DNA of 54,395 nucleotides from contig NW_003546621.1 of assembly GCF_000090795.2 (NCBI RefSeq), positions 25,412 through 79,806 of the forward strand, in the 5' to 3' direction. The notes beneath the pieces are model-generated. The model saw only the letters and a program-made list of their open reading frames with translations. It made no database searches and was not told the origin of the DNA. Below are positions 23,601 through 38,600 of this stretch, one piece after another. Source of the DNA: Amphimedon queenslandica (Eukaryota > Porifera > Demospongiae > Haplosclerida > Niphatidae). Made by a program: the position numbers and the translations under genes. The stretch's first letter is position 1, and every line of letters starts with the position of its first letter.

Positions 23601-26600
23601 TTTGTGAATGAAATGTAATTTCATCTGTAAAAAATTCAGTTTAATGTTTACAATGGAACTAAAATTTATTACTCACCTTTACTAAGTGGGAAAAGTATTT
23701 TTTGAGGAATGATTTGTGAGAGTTGATTAACTTGCTCAGGATTTGATGCAGCTTTTGATATTTGTAAATACATCCGCTTGCAAAGGTTTATTTTTTGAGG
23801 CTCTGAATATGGTACAAGTTGATACTCTTTGAATAGCAGACTGTCACTAATATCACTATCATCAGTTGAAGAATCAGTCAAAGCATAATCATTCTCATCA
23901 TAATAGATATCACTCATAGAGCACACTTCACCACTAAGGATCTGATTTAAAGGTACTGAATTCTCAGTAGAAAATATAGCATCGACATGATAGCATAGCC
24001 AAGGACGCCCTTGAAAGCTTACAAAGTTTGATTTTAAACACTTTTTTGGCAGATGAATGAGGAGAATGAATCTAGTGCTTAAATAGCCTGACATAGCAGC
24101 TTCTCTAAATTTGTCAGTAAGACGATACCGACAACAAGAAATTAAATTTCCATTTTCATGTGCTCTTTCACATTCAAAAATGACACAATGTTCATGGGAC
24201 TCACCCTTTTTTATCATCATACTACAATTCAATGAAAAAGATATGCACTACCACTTTACTTACTCAATGCTATTAATAAAATCTTGCTCAGTTTGAAATG
24301 CTTCTAAATGAATTCTAGTCATATTTTCCTTTTCAATTCCAATGTGATTTCCTAATTCCTCAAATTCAGTTTGTGAGAGTGTTGGAGTATGAGTAGTCAC
24401 CTAATGATTATATGTTAGCTATAAATTAAACTTACACAATATGCATAAGGCATCAATTAAATAATGTTCTTGTGATTATACCTGTAATAATGTTTGATTA
24501 TCTGGAGGAATTCTGTTTATGAGATCTGCAAGTGATGAATGCTCTTGATGTACAAAATATATTTGTTGGTATTTCTTATCCATGTTATAATTATAAATGC
24601 TTCGGACAATAGCATCTGGAGAAGCTATCTGCAACAGCAGTCTTTTACTGATCTCAAGAACCTATTATGTGTAGATACTGTGCTAGCTAAATATCAAAAA
24701 TACCTTTTCCATATCATTTTCTGAGTCTGCTATATATGTTGCTTGTAATACAACTGCTGCATTTGTGTCTGAACTGTAGCCAATGAATGCATCATCCTTA
24801 GTAAATCTACAATGTCAGTAATAATTTCATCAATATACAATGTACAGTACCTTTCAGTCAAAAAAGTTTCAATCCATGTGTCTAACTGATTACAAACATC
24901 TTTCTGCCATTGTTGTAATACTGTTGTAGCATCAACAAAATGCTTTTCAAGTCTATTAATAAGAGGAGTTGGGAATTCTTGATAGACTCTTTCTCTCTCT
25001 GCAATTAATACCAGCCTGTTTTAAAATTTTGAAACAGTTATAGAGCAGCATGACATAAAACCAACTTAAAGTTAGGATGAACAGTACATTTCATTCTGTT
25101 ACTCCTGAGACCTAAGTCAACATATCTGTGTCCTCCACTTTTGATGTAGTACTAAAAATATAAATAATGTGGTATATCTAATTTTTAGTCATGTACTTGA
25201 TTAAGGACATCATACAAGCTCTCATACAAATTTTCTAAGTTCAAGAGTATGACCATACGACCACTTTCCATACAAAGCCTAATTTCACTAATGTTTCTGC
25301 AAACCTATAATAGTTTATTTTCAATTAGAACTATTACTTCAGTCTTTTCATACCTGGGCAAACTCTTTGTCCTTGGGAAAACTACTGCCAAACAGAACAA
25401 ATGGCTCAGCTTGTTGAATACTGCTTTCTGGTGAGGTCTGTGAGGTGTTGAAATCTTGCAAGCACTTTGTCACAATATAATGCTTTAAAACTTGAAGTGA
25501 AGAGTAGTTTTGAGTCAAAAATAGAAGATAGCGACTTTCTCTATTATTAACAAATAAATTAAAATGTATGAATTATATCCATAGTCATACCCATGATAAG
25601 TCGTTTTTTTATTCGATAAACTTGCACTGATTAAACCAAGAGAAGAGTAATCAGGATTTGTAATGGGGTCATCCTAAATTTTTTGTAAAACAATATGAAA
25701 GTTAGTTATCATTAATACTGGAGCAATCAGGTGATATTGAGTGAAACTTTTTTGCTGCTCAGAACTTAATTTCTGCTGATAGGAACAAATCAAAGAAGCC
25801 TTTTTATCTAAATTATAAATAATTTGAAACTCTTACATATACTCATAGTATTATACCTTGTGTTGGTATCAATTGAAGATCATATTCATCATATGAACAT
25901 GTGACCTATTTGTTATGACAGTTTAAATAAAGTGATTATTAAGAGTTTATACCAAGTTTGATTCCATGACTTTAAGCCACAATGAGTTCTTGCAGATGCA
26001 CTGTAATGAAAACTTGCCCTTCTCTTTTATGTGAATAATAAACTGAGCTGAAACGAATATAAATTTTTAAAAAATTTATGGAGCATACCATTTCTTAACT
26101 GATTAGTTGTAAAGACAACATCATCATTTTCATCAATGGACAGAAACTCCCCAGTTGAAAAACATTTTACTATCACAACATCTTTATTCCTGAATTGTTT
26201 CTATTATTAAAAATTAAAAAAATTCAGAGCACAAGTATTAAAAACTTACAAACTGACATGGAAAATTTTGTATGATTTTTAATTCATTATCCTACAAATA
26301 ATGATACCACTAATTTTTGATAATATTTTTTAGTACTTTTAGTTCCTGCAATTGAAATTTAGCAACAGTATCAAACTCATCAAAGCCACTAAAGTTACGT
26401 CTCACAGCATGTTCAAGTTGTGGTCTTGTCAGTATAGAACCAGTCTCTTCACTCATCCAGTAGAGCATTTTAATAAGACTGCATAGGTATAAATTTATTG
26501 TTAGAAAGTAATTTTACCTGTAAAAGTCTCGAAGTCCAAAGAATTCCCTTTTTTGAAGATCACATATGCTTTTATATGCACTTGCAAGTTCAGTAAAGTA

Positions 26601-29600
26601 AATCCTTAGCCTATTAAGCACTGGATCATTGTTCCCTTTATCTGAACATATACCACTAAAAATTTTAATATAACTCAACAATTAATGATCATTTTTGTAC
26701 ATGGCACTCTCTTTAAGATCTACAATGCTTGGTTCAGTACGTGTCACCATGATTCCTCTGTTCATCTTAGCAGGATCAAGAGCCCAGTTTGATATACCAA
26801 TAAATGCCACCCTTTTATCTCTGGAAACACGCTAAGTATTGGAGTACATATATTACTTTTAAAATTAAACAATAATCATTTCACTTGATCATCACTTCCA
26901 GATCCTTCAGTTCCATCTTCAAGCAATGGATGCAATGCTTTTAATGGAAGGTAAGGTGATGCTTCAGCTAAACCAACTTCATCCAGTACAACTACTGATA
27001 CAAATGTTGTTGTGTCTCTTTTTTCCTGAAAGTTCTTGGCATTCACAAATACTTCAGTAATACTAGCAGGAGTTGATAACCCACTGCATTGGTGGGAATG
27101 AAGATGGATCTATTGTGAAATAGTAATAAATTATTTACAATATGTTGCACATACTTGTTTGAACTGCTTCATTGTTGTTTTTTTGAATTTTTTCCCTTTA
27201 ATGAATTCTCGATGATTGCTTTAGCTAACGATTTAGAACTTCCAGGTTTCCCAACAAGAAATAGTGGAACACGCAACTCAATACACACAAACATCATAAA
27301 TATGTTCTCCCTTAGAGCAGCATTTTTAGCTATATTATTTTCAATTTCCATGCAATCTAATAGTTTTTCTTGATACCTTTTAAAAATAATTTTTAATACT
27401 AACAAGACAAGAAAAGCTTACTTTTTTACAATATTTTTATATTGTAGCAAATCAACAAAATGAAGTGGTGGTTTGATGCATCCTAAAACTTTAGTCATAA
27501 ATGCATCACGTGAAGCCATTCTTGCCAAATATGCTACACTAAGTGCTAGTAATAATGATTGGGTAATTTTGTCCACATTATCGTGACCATTAATCTAAAA
27601 TTAATCATGGTATGACTTTTAGGACTACCCAGTAGTCTACATACTTGAAACACATCAGTGAATACATCCAAAAAGTATATAAATAGTACAAGAACTCGAT
27701 CTACATCACGTAAACTCACAAAACTACACTCATCCTATTAGACAATATGGTTCACTTAGAAAATCAAATTGATAATATTTACTTTCATTTGTTTTGAAAA
27801 ATCTTGGCATTTTGCTAATACTTCACCAATAGCAATCACACAATCATGAGAAACTTCATCTTTTTTTTGAAGCTAAAAAGCTCATAAATTATAGTCATTT
27901 TTCTGTTCATTATGCACCTTATTACGTGCCATTTGTAAAATATAGTCCCTTTCAGTTTCATATTTTAATTGCCCAAAATCATAAATCAATGCTTTCATAC
28001 TGTCGGGTAATTCTAATACTCGATACACTAAATCTCTTAAAGGTATTTCTCCTGTTTAGAATAATAGATAGTATTTGGCAATTGTATTTTAATCTTGTAC
28101 AAATATTATACCTAATTTTTCTGCATTGTTACTTGCTTCTTCATCTCGCCATCCTAATCCAGCTCCTCTTAATTTCTTTATCATCTCATGAGAATGTCTA
28201 TAAAAAAATAATAATTTATGAAAATAGAAATGAACTGCAATTACTTTCGATATGGATTACAAGCAGCTACAAACTTCAAAAAAGGAGGAACCAGTTTTCC
28301 TCTGCATCTCCCATCACACATAATTTCCTTTATAAGACTAATGACATCACTAGTGTTAGCTTCATCAAAAAACACTACAGTATCAATCTTATGCTTCCTA
28401 TTTTCCAATGCGGCTGTTTCTGCTTCATTGACACACTGAATAACGTCTTCCTCTGTTGTTCCACCATGAACCTGTCATATTACATAATAGTTTAAAATTA
28501 AAAATAATCATTTGCACCTTAAGGATGAACATATTTTTCATTGGTTTGTTGTAAGTCGCAAATTTACACATGAAACGAATTAAATGAGTTTTACCACATC
28601 CTGTTTCACCCATTAAAACCACTGGTATTTGGCATCTGAATAAATTAAATAAGTAACCATAATACCTAAACTGTTGTGAAACCTGAATCGTGTCTGAATG
28701 GCCATTATTTTTGTTAAATTATCTTGAGTAAGAACATAGGTTTCATCTGGAGATTTAATTTCATCAGTTTTAATGTTCATAAATTCCAATAATCTTTCAA
28801 TTAGATCTAGTTCATTTTCAGAGCAGTTGCTACAAAAAATAAAAATATTTGTGATTGTAATTAGAGGCTTCATTACATATTACAATTACCAGAAGTGTAA
28901 TTGTAATTGAGGCTGAAGCCTAAACGGAATATATTTGGAATTATCAGGGTAAATGTTCTCAATCTACCTCAGTAACACTACATGTATAGCTATGAGGGTA
29001 GTTCTCCATTTACATTAATTTTTCAGATACATATACATATTCTGATGTTGCACACCTAGTTTAAGCTGATACCAATCACAATTGGATTTTATATAAATTT
29101 TTAAAAGTTGCTCAAAAATTATGTACTACAGTACATGATCTTGGGCCAAATTTTGTCAAAAATGGCTATGAAAGAATTCTCCATTTGAAAGTTTGCAAAA
29201 TTCTGATCAAAAATGGATTTTATAAATTTTTGAAGTTGCTCAAAAATTTGGCCAAAGTCCTGGTACAAAAACTTTGGCCAAATTTTGTCAAAAATGGTAA
29301 GGAGAAAATTCTCAATTTTTATAAAAATTTTCTGATACATGTTATGATGATGTGTAAAATTATATTTATTATGAATTTTTATGTTTGCTCCAAAATTGGG
29401 CCAAAGACCATGTACTACATTACAAGGAACTTTAGCAAAATTTTGCCAAAAATGGATAAAACAGAATTTTCCATTAAAAATTTTTTTCTGATACACATAC
29501 ATGATCTGATGTTTTACATCTAGTTTGAGCTGATTGAAGTCAAAGTTATGATTCTGAACATTACTCCAATAGGCATGTATAGTGCAGAGGATATTGTATT

Positions 29601-32600
29601 GTTTAAGATTAGATTTACTATTTACATACCTAGTACTTTGGAGGGGAATTTTTACAGATTTTGTGAGAAAGTCAAACAATTCAGGAGCTATGTCAGCTTT
29701 AATTTCTTTTTGAGTATATGTGTCTTGAAGGACAATCTGAGAATTTTTTGTTTCAAATTGAAGACCAACATGAGTGACAGAAGTTCTGTTTTTGTTGAAG
29801 AAGAGATATGGATGCATGCTAAAAGATAATTATTAATTAAAGTATGCTTATATTCTCTTATACCTTTCATCCCAACGTCTCCTAGGCACATGTTGGTTAA
29901 GAATATTATCAGTACTTTCAGTTGACATTGAAGATGTAGCAAAATCCTATAAAAATTAAACAATTATACATACCAAGAATCATTTTAACTTACACGTGAC
30001 ATTGTTGTCATAAAATCAACAACGAAAGTTCTTAGTCCTGGTACTCTTTTGATGATGTTAGATTGCTCACATGCACTCAACTGTATGTTCAGAAACCAAA
30101 CAAAGTGACGAACTTCCTTCCATGTTGGAATTGAAATATTGCTATGTCTAAACATTGTTTAGAATTTTTAATAAAAAACCATTATGATGAGTCTAACCTA
30201 ATAATGGTATCCAGACATTCTCTATCCGACCCTTCTAGTGTACCAACAAATATGAATTTTTCAAGTTTGGAATATTCTTCCAGCTCCAACAATCGCAAGT
30301 ATTGATAAACTCTTTGATACATAGGAGTTCGAAGCTCAATTGCAACTGAGTCTGAAATTATGAGACATAATAACCAAAATGTATAAAAGCAAGCTTAGCT
30401 AACCCTCAGTCATTAAATCACATAATTGTTTGGGAGTTGGACATTCCGTATTAGGGAACAACTTTAGTAGGTTTATAACTCTTCTGGTCTGAGAAAACTC
30501 CCAAATATAAGACTAGAAAATAAAGTAATATATAATTAACTATGAGATTAGTTTACTTTAGTTGAGGGTAATGTCAATTCAATTGCATATAGTTGGGAAG
30601 GATGGGTTCTCCAAACATTTCCTTTAGAGTCAGTCAATCCACCAAGTATCAGAAGACTGAATATAATGTCATCAATACTTCGAAGCACCTATCATAAATT
30701 GATTAGAATGATATACGGTATTCCTTACACAATTAAGTATTTTAAGTGGCTACTTGCAGAGCCTGAAATTACATTCAAACTTGTTCCTGAACATAGCTTA
30801 ATTTGATCTGTCACTTCAGTAAAACGATTGGACAGGAATTTTGGCATAGTCTTCATGTAGCCTTTTGTCATTGGATTGTCAAGTTGCTCAAAAATTGGGA
30901 ATAATACCCTTATTAGTGTTACTAAGTAGGATTCATAGTGCAGAGTCTTTGGCCAAATTTTGCCAAAAATGACTGGCAGAGAATTCTTGATTTTTATACT
31001 TTTTTGATACACATACATGTTTTTATGTTGCCTATCAACTTTGAGCTGATTCTGATCAAACTGGATTTTTTTACAATGGTTGACATTTTACATAGCCTGT
31101 AAAGGGATGGCACAATAATTTTGTGGCTGTAAAATGGTAAAGCCCCAAAACCACAAAGCCACAAAAAGAAAGCACCCCAAAAATAACCCGTTATACAGTA
31201 TCAACTTTGAGCTGGGTTGAAACAAATTTGTATTTTTTAATGAATTTTAATATTGTTTCAAAATGCCTTCTACTATACTTTAATTAAACTATTCATGAAG
31301 CATGCCGTTTAGCTAGCATGCTTGTAGAAACATAATTAACATAATTTATTGATTATTATGTTAAATTGCTTTTAATAATTAATTGAAATTTATAATATTA
31401 TTTTAAGAATTACATTTGTTTAGGCAAATTGGTAGACAATACAAAGTCTGGTCGGACAATTGAGCCAAATGATCAGAAAATGTCTGATGTCTGACTGTAA
31501 TAAATTCCCTCATAAAATAATGAATAAATTTTAAACTAAGCAATTTTAATAGCTTGTTGTGAAAATCAAATTTTTTTACACAATTTTTTCTAATTCCTAT
31601 GCTTTTTGTCTATATCATAATTTTTAACAAGGACCAAATTTTAAACCGAAATAATGGCTATTAAAAATGGCTTAATTGTATACACATAAGCTAGAAAATA
31701 GAAACTAACCCTTATAGGAATATCTAAGTGAATAATGCAAGATTTTAAGTCAGAGCCTTCCTTCAATAGCATTGAGAGAACTTCATCTGCAGTCACTACA
31801 GGCCCATGCAGTGGAAGAGTAACTATAGCTTTCTGAGTTTGATTTTCTGTTATTAACCCATTCACTCTAAACACCTTTACAAGCTTGTCCTTCAATTTTC
31901 TAACTGATAATGATTTTCCAACTCCTGCTTGTTTTGATGTAAAAACTCTTACTTGCGAGCTTTTAGTGATGTAATAGATAACTTCATTGATAAATCTATT
32001 ATAAAATTTACTCACCTTTCAGTATCAACATCAGCTGCATTAACATGTGCAATATAGCTTTTCCTCTTAATTTTAATTATATTCTGCCACAAAAATTTCT
32101 CTAATTGTTCCATATCTTCATCTGTTGGAAGATTCCATTCTCTTCTATATGAATAGAGACGAGAAATGACATTTGATTTCCCTTCCTCTTCATTGCTACA
32201 TATAATCACAAGTTTATACCCTATAAAACAATTTTCAGAATTGCTGCAATTGTTATAAATTTTTGTTGCAAATATACCTTCGTTTCCTTGGGACAGATAC
32301 TTTAGTAAGTCTAATGATTCTTCAGCAATAAGGTACGGTAGTTTTTCACCATGAAGTAAACAATAAATCTGATTATTCTTTTGATTACTGAGTACCCTCA
32401 TCCAGAATATAGTAACCTATCATAGATATTATTATGTTTCACAATTATAATTCTTTCTATAGCTACTTCTTCAAGTGTAGTAGATTCGGAACAAGTAAAA
32501 ACTTCATCAAAGGTAGGTAAAGAGTTATTGTCACCAGCAGAATAAATTTGTAAAGTGCAAATAAATATGTTGTCTAACAATAACAATAAAGTTTATATAT

Positions 32601-35600
32601 ATATCATAAAGCAATTATTATTAATACCTGCAGAAGTTATAACTAGGTTAGGCACCCCTTGTTCAAATGGCTTCAAAAAATGTCTCTCTTTTAGATATTC
32701 TATAACACAGGTATTGATTCAAAACTATTCATAATAATTATTATACCTTGCCGAGCAGCAATGATTTGTAAGCACCTTCCCAAATTTTCCAATGAAACAA
32801 AATCAGTTTCATCAGCAACACTAGTTGTTCTAGAATAAATAATCATAATAAATATTTAAAATTATAATTACCATAACTTCAAAAATACCTTTCAAATATA
32901 CTGTTCTCCATTCTTTTAAAGAAATACTTTGCCACATGATTGATATCAATATCATTAAAGCCTTCTGGTGAAGAATGACACAAGGTGGTATCAGTGGCAG
33001 ATTCAGTTGTAGAAAGTGGGTTCTTTTTGGTTTCAACATGATTTACCATCCATTCTTTTTGATATTTATCAGTATCATCATCAGTCAACTCATCATACCA
33101 TTCCATCATATCAAAAATATCTGTAATATTTTGGTTAAGAAGTGCTTCAAGAATTAAATACTCTGGATACCCCAATACATCTGCTTCTTCATAAAGCTTA
33201 TTCATACAATCATCACTTCGAACTTTGGCCAAAGACTGAGAAACTTTTGAAATCTCTTCAGGCTCAATATTTGTTTCTACTGATTGGACAGGTGGTGGTG
33301 CTGATTCTGTTGTAGTGAATTCTTCTTTAACACTTAAACTTTCATCATCAAGAGAAACATCTCCTTTCAATGCTTTTCTAACAATAAGTTCAGATTCTAA
33401 AGGCTTCCCAATTGTACTGTTCAATAAGTGAAATACTTGAAGGCTAATTTCATGGTTCTCATCTTGATCAACTTTTGTCAATTCTTCCCTTAGAACAATG
33501 AGTTGATTGGTTTTGTAATAATTAAGCTCAGAGTATTGATGTCTACATCTCCAAACATAACCTATCCATTTGCTAAGAGTTTGCTCAAGCTCTTCTATTT
33601 GTTTATCAAGACTTGCTAGATCACTCACAAAATCAGAACATGCAAGTGTTCTCTGCCATACTAAGTACTTCATGTGACCATATTCTTTTAGCTTTTGAAC
33701 CACATCACAAATTTGACAAACTCTACTTAACATCTATGAAAGTTTTGGACAAATTTTAAAAGTACAACATACTTGAAATGGTTTTCAATTAATTACCTCT
33801 TGAAATAAATTTTTGGCATCCACCCATTTTGATGTTTGACGAGTTATTAGAACAAGCTTACTTTCAATCTCATGTAAGTCATCAAGTGTCCAGAACTTCT
33901 TTGAAATATGAGGATCAACTGAATTGATTGTCAGTGACACTGTGCATTCTTGTACATCTTTAGTGGTTGATACTGTATACTCTCCGTGTTCATTAAGATC
34001 ATTGAGTTGCTTTACAGTTCCTTGTTCTCCAGCTCCTTGTAGCTGTCCAATGAATTTATACCATTCGACATTGGAGATACATGATTTCTAAAAATAATTC
34101 AAATTAGGAATCAAAGCATTATTAATACCGTTAAGGTAAGTGGGTCACCGTGTGTTTTTAGTGACTCCCATGTTTGTTGAAAAAGTGCTTGAATTGTGTC
34201 AACATCTTGAGCTTCAGTAGTGGAATCTAGTTGATAGAGCAAAGGGTAAAATTTTCCACACAATTCAGACAAATCAATCAATCGATCTTGCATTTCAGCT
34301 CCATCTCCAGCAACAATATCAAGTGCAATTTGAATAAATCTTTCCATTTCACTGACATCTGTAAATCTTCTAGTCATTACTTTCTTAAAGGATACTAACT
34401 TACCTTTACTTTTACTTTTAATAAATGACCTTAAATCTTTGCACTGTCCTAACTCTTTCACAGACTCCTTTATTTCAGCATCAACGAGTCTGATTTTCTT
34501 TAAAAATAATAAAACTTTATTATCATCATCAGTGACAGATTTAAGCATCTGTTGAAGAAGTTCATGAATACCCTACATTAAAATATTAAATTGTCTTTCA
34601 TAATTTATATTAATCAGTTACTTGTTTTGAAAAGCGATAAATTGGTGACTGATTTAAATCGTAAGCTTTTATGATTTCCATTAAGTAATCAGCTTCGGCA
34701 GAAAGTGCTTGAACATTGCTCCAGTCAGTTATTTTCTTTCCAAGCTTTTTTACCCACTGCATGTTTAAAGGTTCAGACTCTATAAATGTTGCTAGCTTAT
34801 GTATATCATTTTGAATAGAGAGATCAGCTAATAAGCCAATATCCTTAGTACACTGTGCATGACACTTCTCAACAGCAGATAGAAGTCTTTCTATAGTTTT
34901 TTCAGAATCAGCAGATTCTGTGCTTCCAAAAAGCGAACTAAGGTTACTTAATGTAATGGTTTCTTCTTTCAATTCATCTGCAACTGTGCAGCAGTGGTCA
35001 AATAGAGGTACCCAAAAAGACTCACACACATCTTCCAATGATGATTCCTGAGTTACACTTTTTTCCAGTTGCTTCTTTTTGTAATAAAAAATATCGTTTT
35101 TAAATCCCTCTGAATTCATAACAGCAAACTGGACTAGCATTGGTGTGATCATTTTAGCTTCAGGAAATAGGGGGAAATCCCACTCTCCATCATCATAGTT
35201 ACAAAGAGATTTTATAAGGTATTCCTGATGATTTTTTAACAGATCATTAGCTTTAACCAACAGACTAGATAAGCCTATAACAATGAATGACATACACAAA
35301 TAAAAACACCAATATAATCTATCACTAGATATAAGCTTATACCTTCAGGAATTGAAGAGGCGAATTCTTTTACAAGAAGCAAAAATATTTTTAATGTATG
35401 AACTCTTTTGTTTGCAAATCTCATATCATCAAGAAATCTATGTTGATCTACAGATAATGTAGACATCATTTGGACTATACATGCATTCCATTTCATTTTC
35501 AGGTGTAACAACATTTCAACAGTTACATTTCCAGATTTTATATCACTACATAAGTCTTCTAGAATACCTCTAACATGCTTACATATTCTTTGAGGCTCAT

Positions 35601-38600
35601 CAGACTGTATATTACCTATAGGTAATTAAATAAAATATATCATGGCAACAACTTATATCATACTTAATCCTTTTAATATGACAGGCCACATATCCCATTC
35701 AAAAAGAGTGTTAATATCATTTGGCAAAGAAGGAAATTTTACATCAATAAGATGTGTCAAAATACTCTGTGTTTTTACTGATCCCCCAGCAACAAGTTGC
35801 AGGTCCTAAAATAATTAATGTAAAGCCCAACATACATTATGCAACATTTGGTGTGCAAACAAATGTTGCATAGTGTATGTTGGGCTTAATGATAAATGCA
35901 TGTACAGAATTCCATGCCTTGTCTGTAGCTGAAGAAATATGGGCCACCAAGCAATCTCTTGTAACATCAATAATGTCATGATCAGTCACTAGAGTAGTTA
36001 ACTTATTAAATAATTTTACCATTAATTCAAATGATTGGATCTGTAAAATATTATAATTATACAGTTAGTCTATGAAATAAATACTTTATCAAAGCGAGCA
36101 AACACTGTTTCTTGAATAATTTTTTTCCATTCTAAACTATTATCAGCAAAAGAATACATGTCAGCCCAAAACTACAAATATAGTATTTAATGAGCATTAA
36201 AACTATTATTTACATACCTGGTACTCTTTTTGAACACCTGTCTCACGTCCATACGAAAATTTTTCACCAATATTGACAATAGCCCAATTTCTAATAAATG
36301 GAACAACATGCTGAAGTTGTTCTTTCTTTTTACTACTATCCAAACCATCAACTGCAAGCAATAAAAGCTTCAGTGTTGCTACAACAGCATTTTTTCCTTT
36401 TTGTCCAAGGGCATGAAGTGTTACTGCAATGAAATCCAATGAGTTGAACAAAAATTTGAGGCAATTTAATAGATCGGGGTGAACACTATAAATTATAATA
36501 AGTCATAAAATTACAGTGAGAGGCATTCAAAAAAGTTCAAACACATATAACCTTTTTAAATACACAATTTCATTATTTTATATTGCAATAAAATTTGTGA
36601 TCAGGTACCAAAAAGTATAATTATTATATAAAAATTTTGGACTTACTTGAGATTGTCCTTTGTCTGCCATAACAGAGAAATTACTTCAGTGATTTCTTCA
36701 ACATTTGCCTTATTTTATAATAAAATTACAAAATCTCATAATAATCATAATTATTACTTTACTCTTTAATTTCACCCCAAGATCAACAAGTATGATTTGC
36801 AAAGCTACATACTTCATCAAATAACTAAAATGTGCAACTTTAGATGACATCTTGACCAACTGTATTTGCAGTAAGGGATCTTTTTCAATTTGAACTGGTT
36901 CCAATTGAGTAATTGCATTAATAAGGTCACTGTATACATACAATAATTAAAGCATTAACCATGATAGTGTTATACCTGCTATTTATTGACAAAGGCAGTA
37001 TTCGTTTATCTTTTCCCTCAATCATTTGAGAAAGCAAATCAGCATCATAATTAAGTTGAATTAAAGAAGAATTGCTAAATTCTTCACAAAACCAGTGATA
37101 AAGAGGCAATACTTTCAGGACATATGGAAAGCTTCTTAAAGGAGCCTTTGATATGCATACATGTAAAGATTCAATAAACCATCTGCATTAATTAAGAAAA
37201 TAATAATGAATATAATTACATCTAATTAAATTTTACTTTGAAGTATTAATTGCACTTTTAACAATCTCAAACTCCAAGTAACATGATTTAGTACTGTCAT
37301 AATTTACTGTCATTGTTGAGAGAAGCGTAGTAATTACTTCTGGCGTCAGTCTCTTTGGAGATATTTTTACCAGACATCGACATAATACTATCCCAGAAAT
37401 AATTTTTGAAGGATAATCACAAGTTTCAACTTGGGCTAATAAGCATTCTAATTGACTTTGAATTATCTGCACATGTATAAAGTAAAATAGTATTAATGAT
37501 TCTTATACCTGAGAAGCATTTGAATTATAAAAAGCCATTTCTTCATTAATACTATTAGTGTCAACTTTGTATGCTTTTGATAAGCACTGATGAACAGACA
37601 GAATCTTTTCACAGACTAAAACAGCATCTCCAATTTCACACTGCTTAATATTATCATATTCTTTTCCCAAATGTGCTTGTGCACAAAAATCTAAACTATG
37701 TGAACTGGCAGGTAATTTTAATGTTGTCCCATGCCACCATTTGCTGAGTCTTCCTTGCTCTTTATCAGGTACCTGAGGATAGATACAACTATCAAAAACC
37801 TCTTTTTTATCTATATTTCGAGGTACGTCCAATACTCTGTAACAGCAAGATGCTTCTTCATATTGTGGCTTCTGAATGAATATTAGCTCTGCTGGTGTCT
37901 TGTAATAAGGAAATAATAAGTATTTATAATACAACTTTTGAAAGCTCCGTTTAATAGCCACTCCACATGACATTATTGAATATTCTGGTTCAATACTATG
38001 TTATTAAAATGTTGAAAAAATACATAATAATTCTACTAACTTTGAAGGACGAAATTCTAATTTTAAGATATGTTCACCATGGTTTGGGATGTAAAATGCC
38101 ATGGCAATGTAGAAATTTGTATTTTCTTCAAGTTTCCAATCCTCTTTTCTTACTATGACTTTAAAATTGAAAGTTGTATGTGTACTTAATAAATCATTTC
38201 TAAAACAGCAAAAATTAAAGTACAAAAAATTGGTTCTTACCCTTGAGGTTTTATTAAATCCCTTAATTGAGGAGGATACTATAAAATTTTAAGTGTCAAT
38301 TATACAAATTATTAAGTTATGTACCATATCTCTCTTATCTACATGGTAAAAAGTGTAAAGTTATTTATGTTAATGCCAATGTTTACCAAATAATGAGCTA
38401 GCTGCCTCTTGTATTTCTTTTATCAATGCATTCACCTGGATTATTACAGTTTCTAAGTTTTCTTTGCTACATTTAGAGCAATAAATATCTAACATCAATG
38501 ATTTTTTGAAACTAGATATTTGCTCATTTAAACTTCCAATGTCATCCATAGATTGAGAAAACTCTAATGCATTTGTAAGAGCTGTTATTGATGCCTCTTC

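Noticed and set aside
27926..28495. Plus-strand frame of 189 codons
   Set aside because: It is antisense to RNF213 AAA3 exons, whose Walker motifs are clear on the minus strand.
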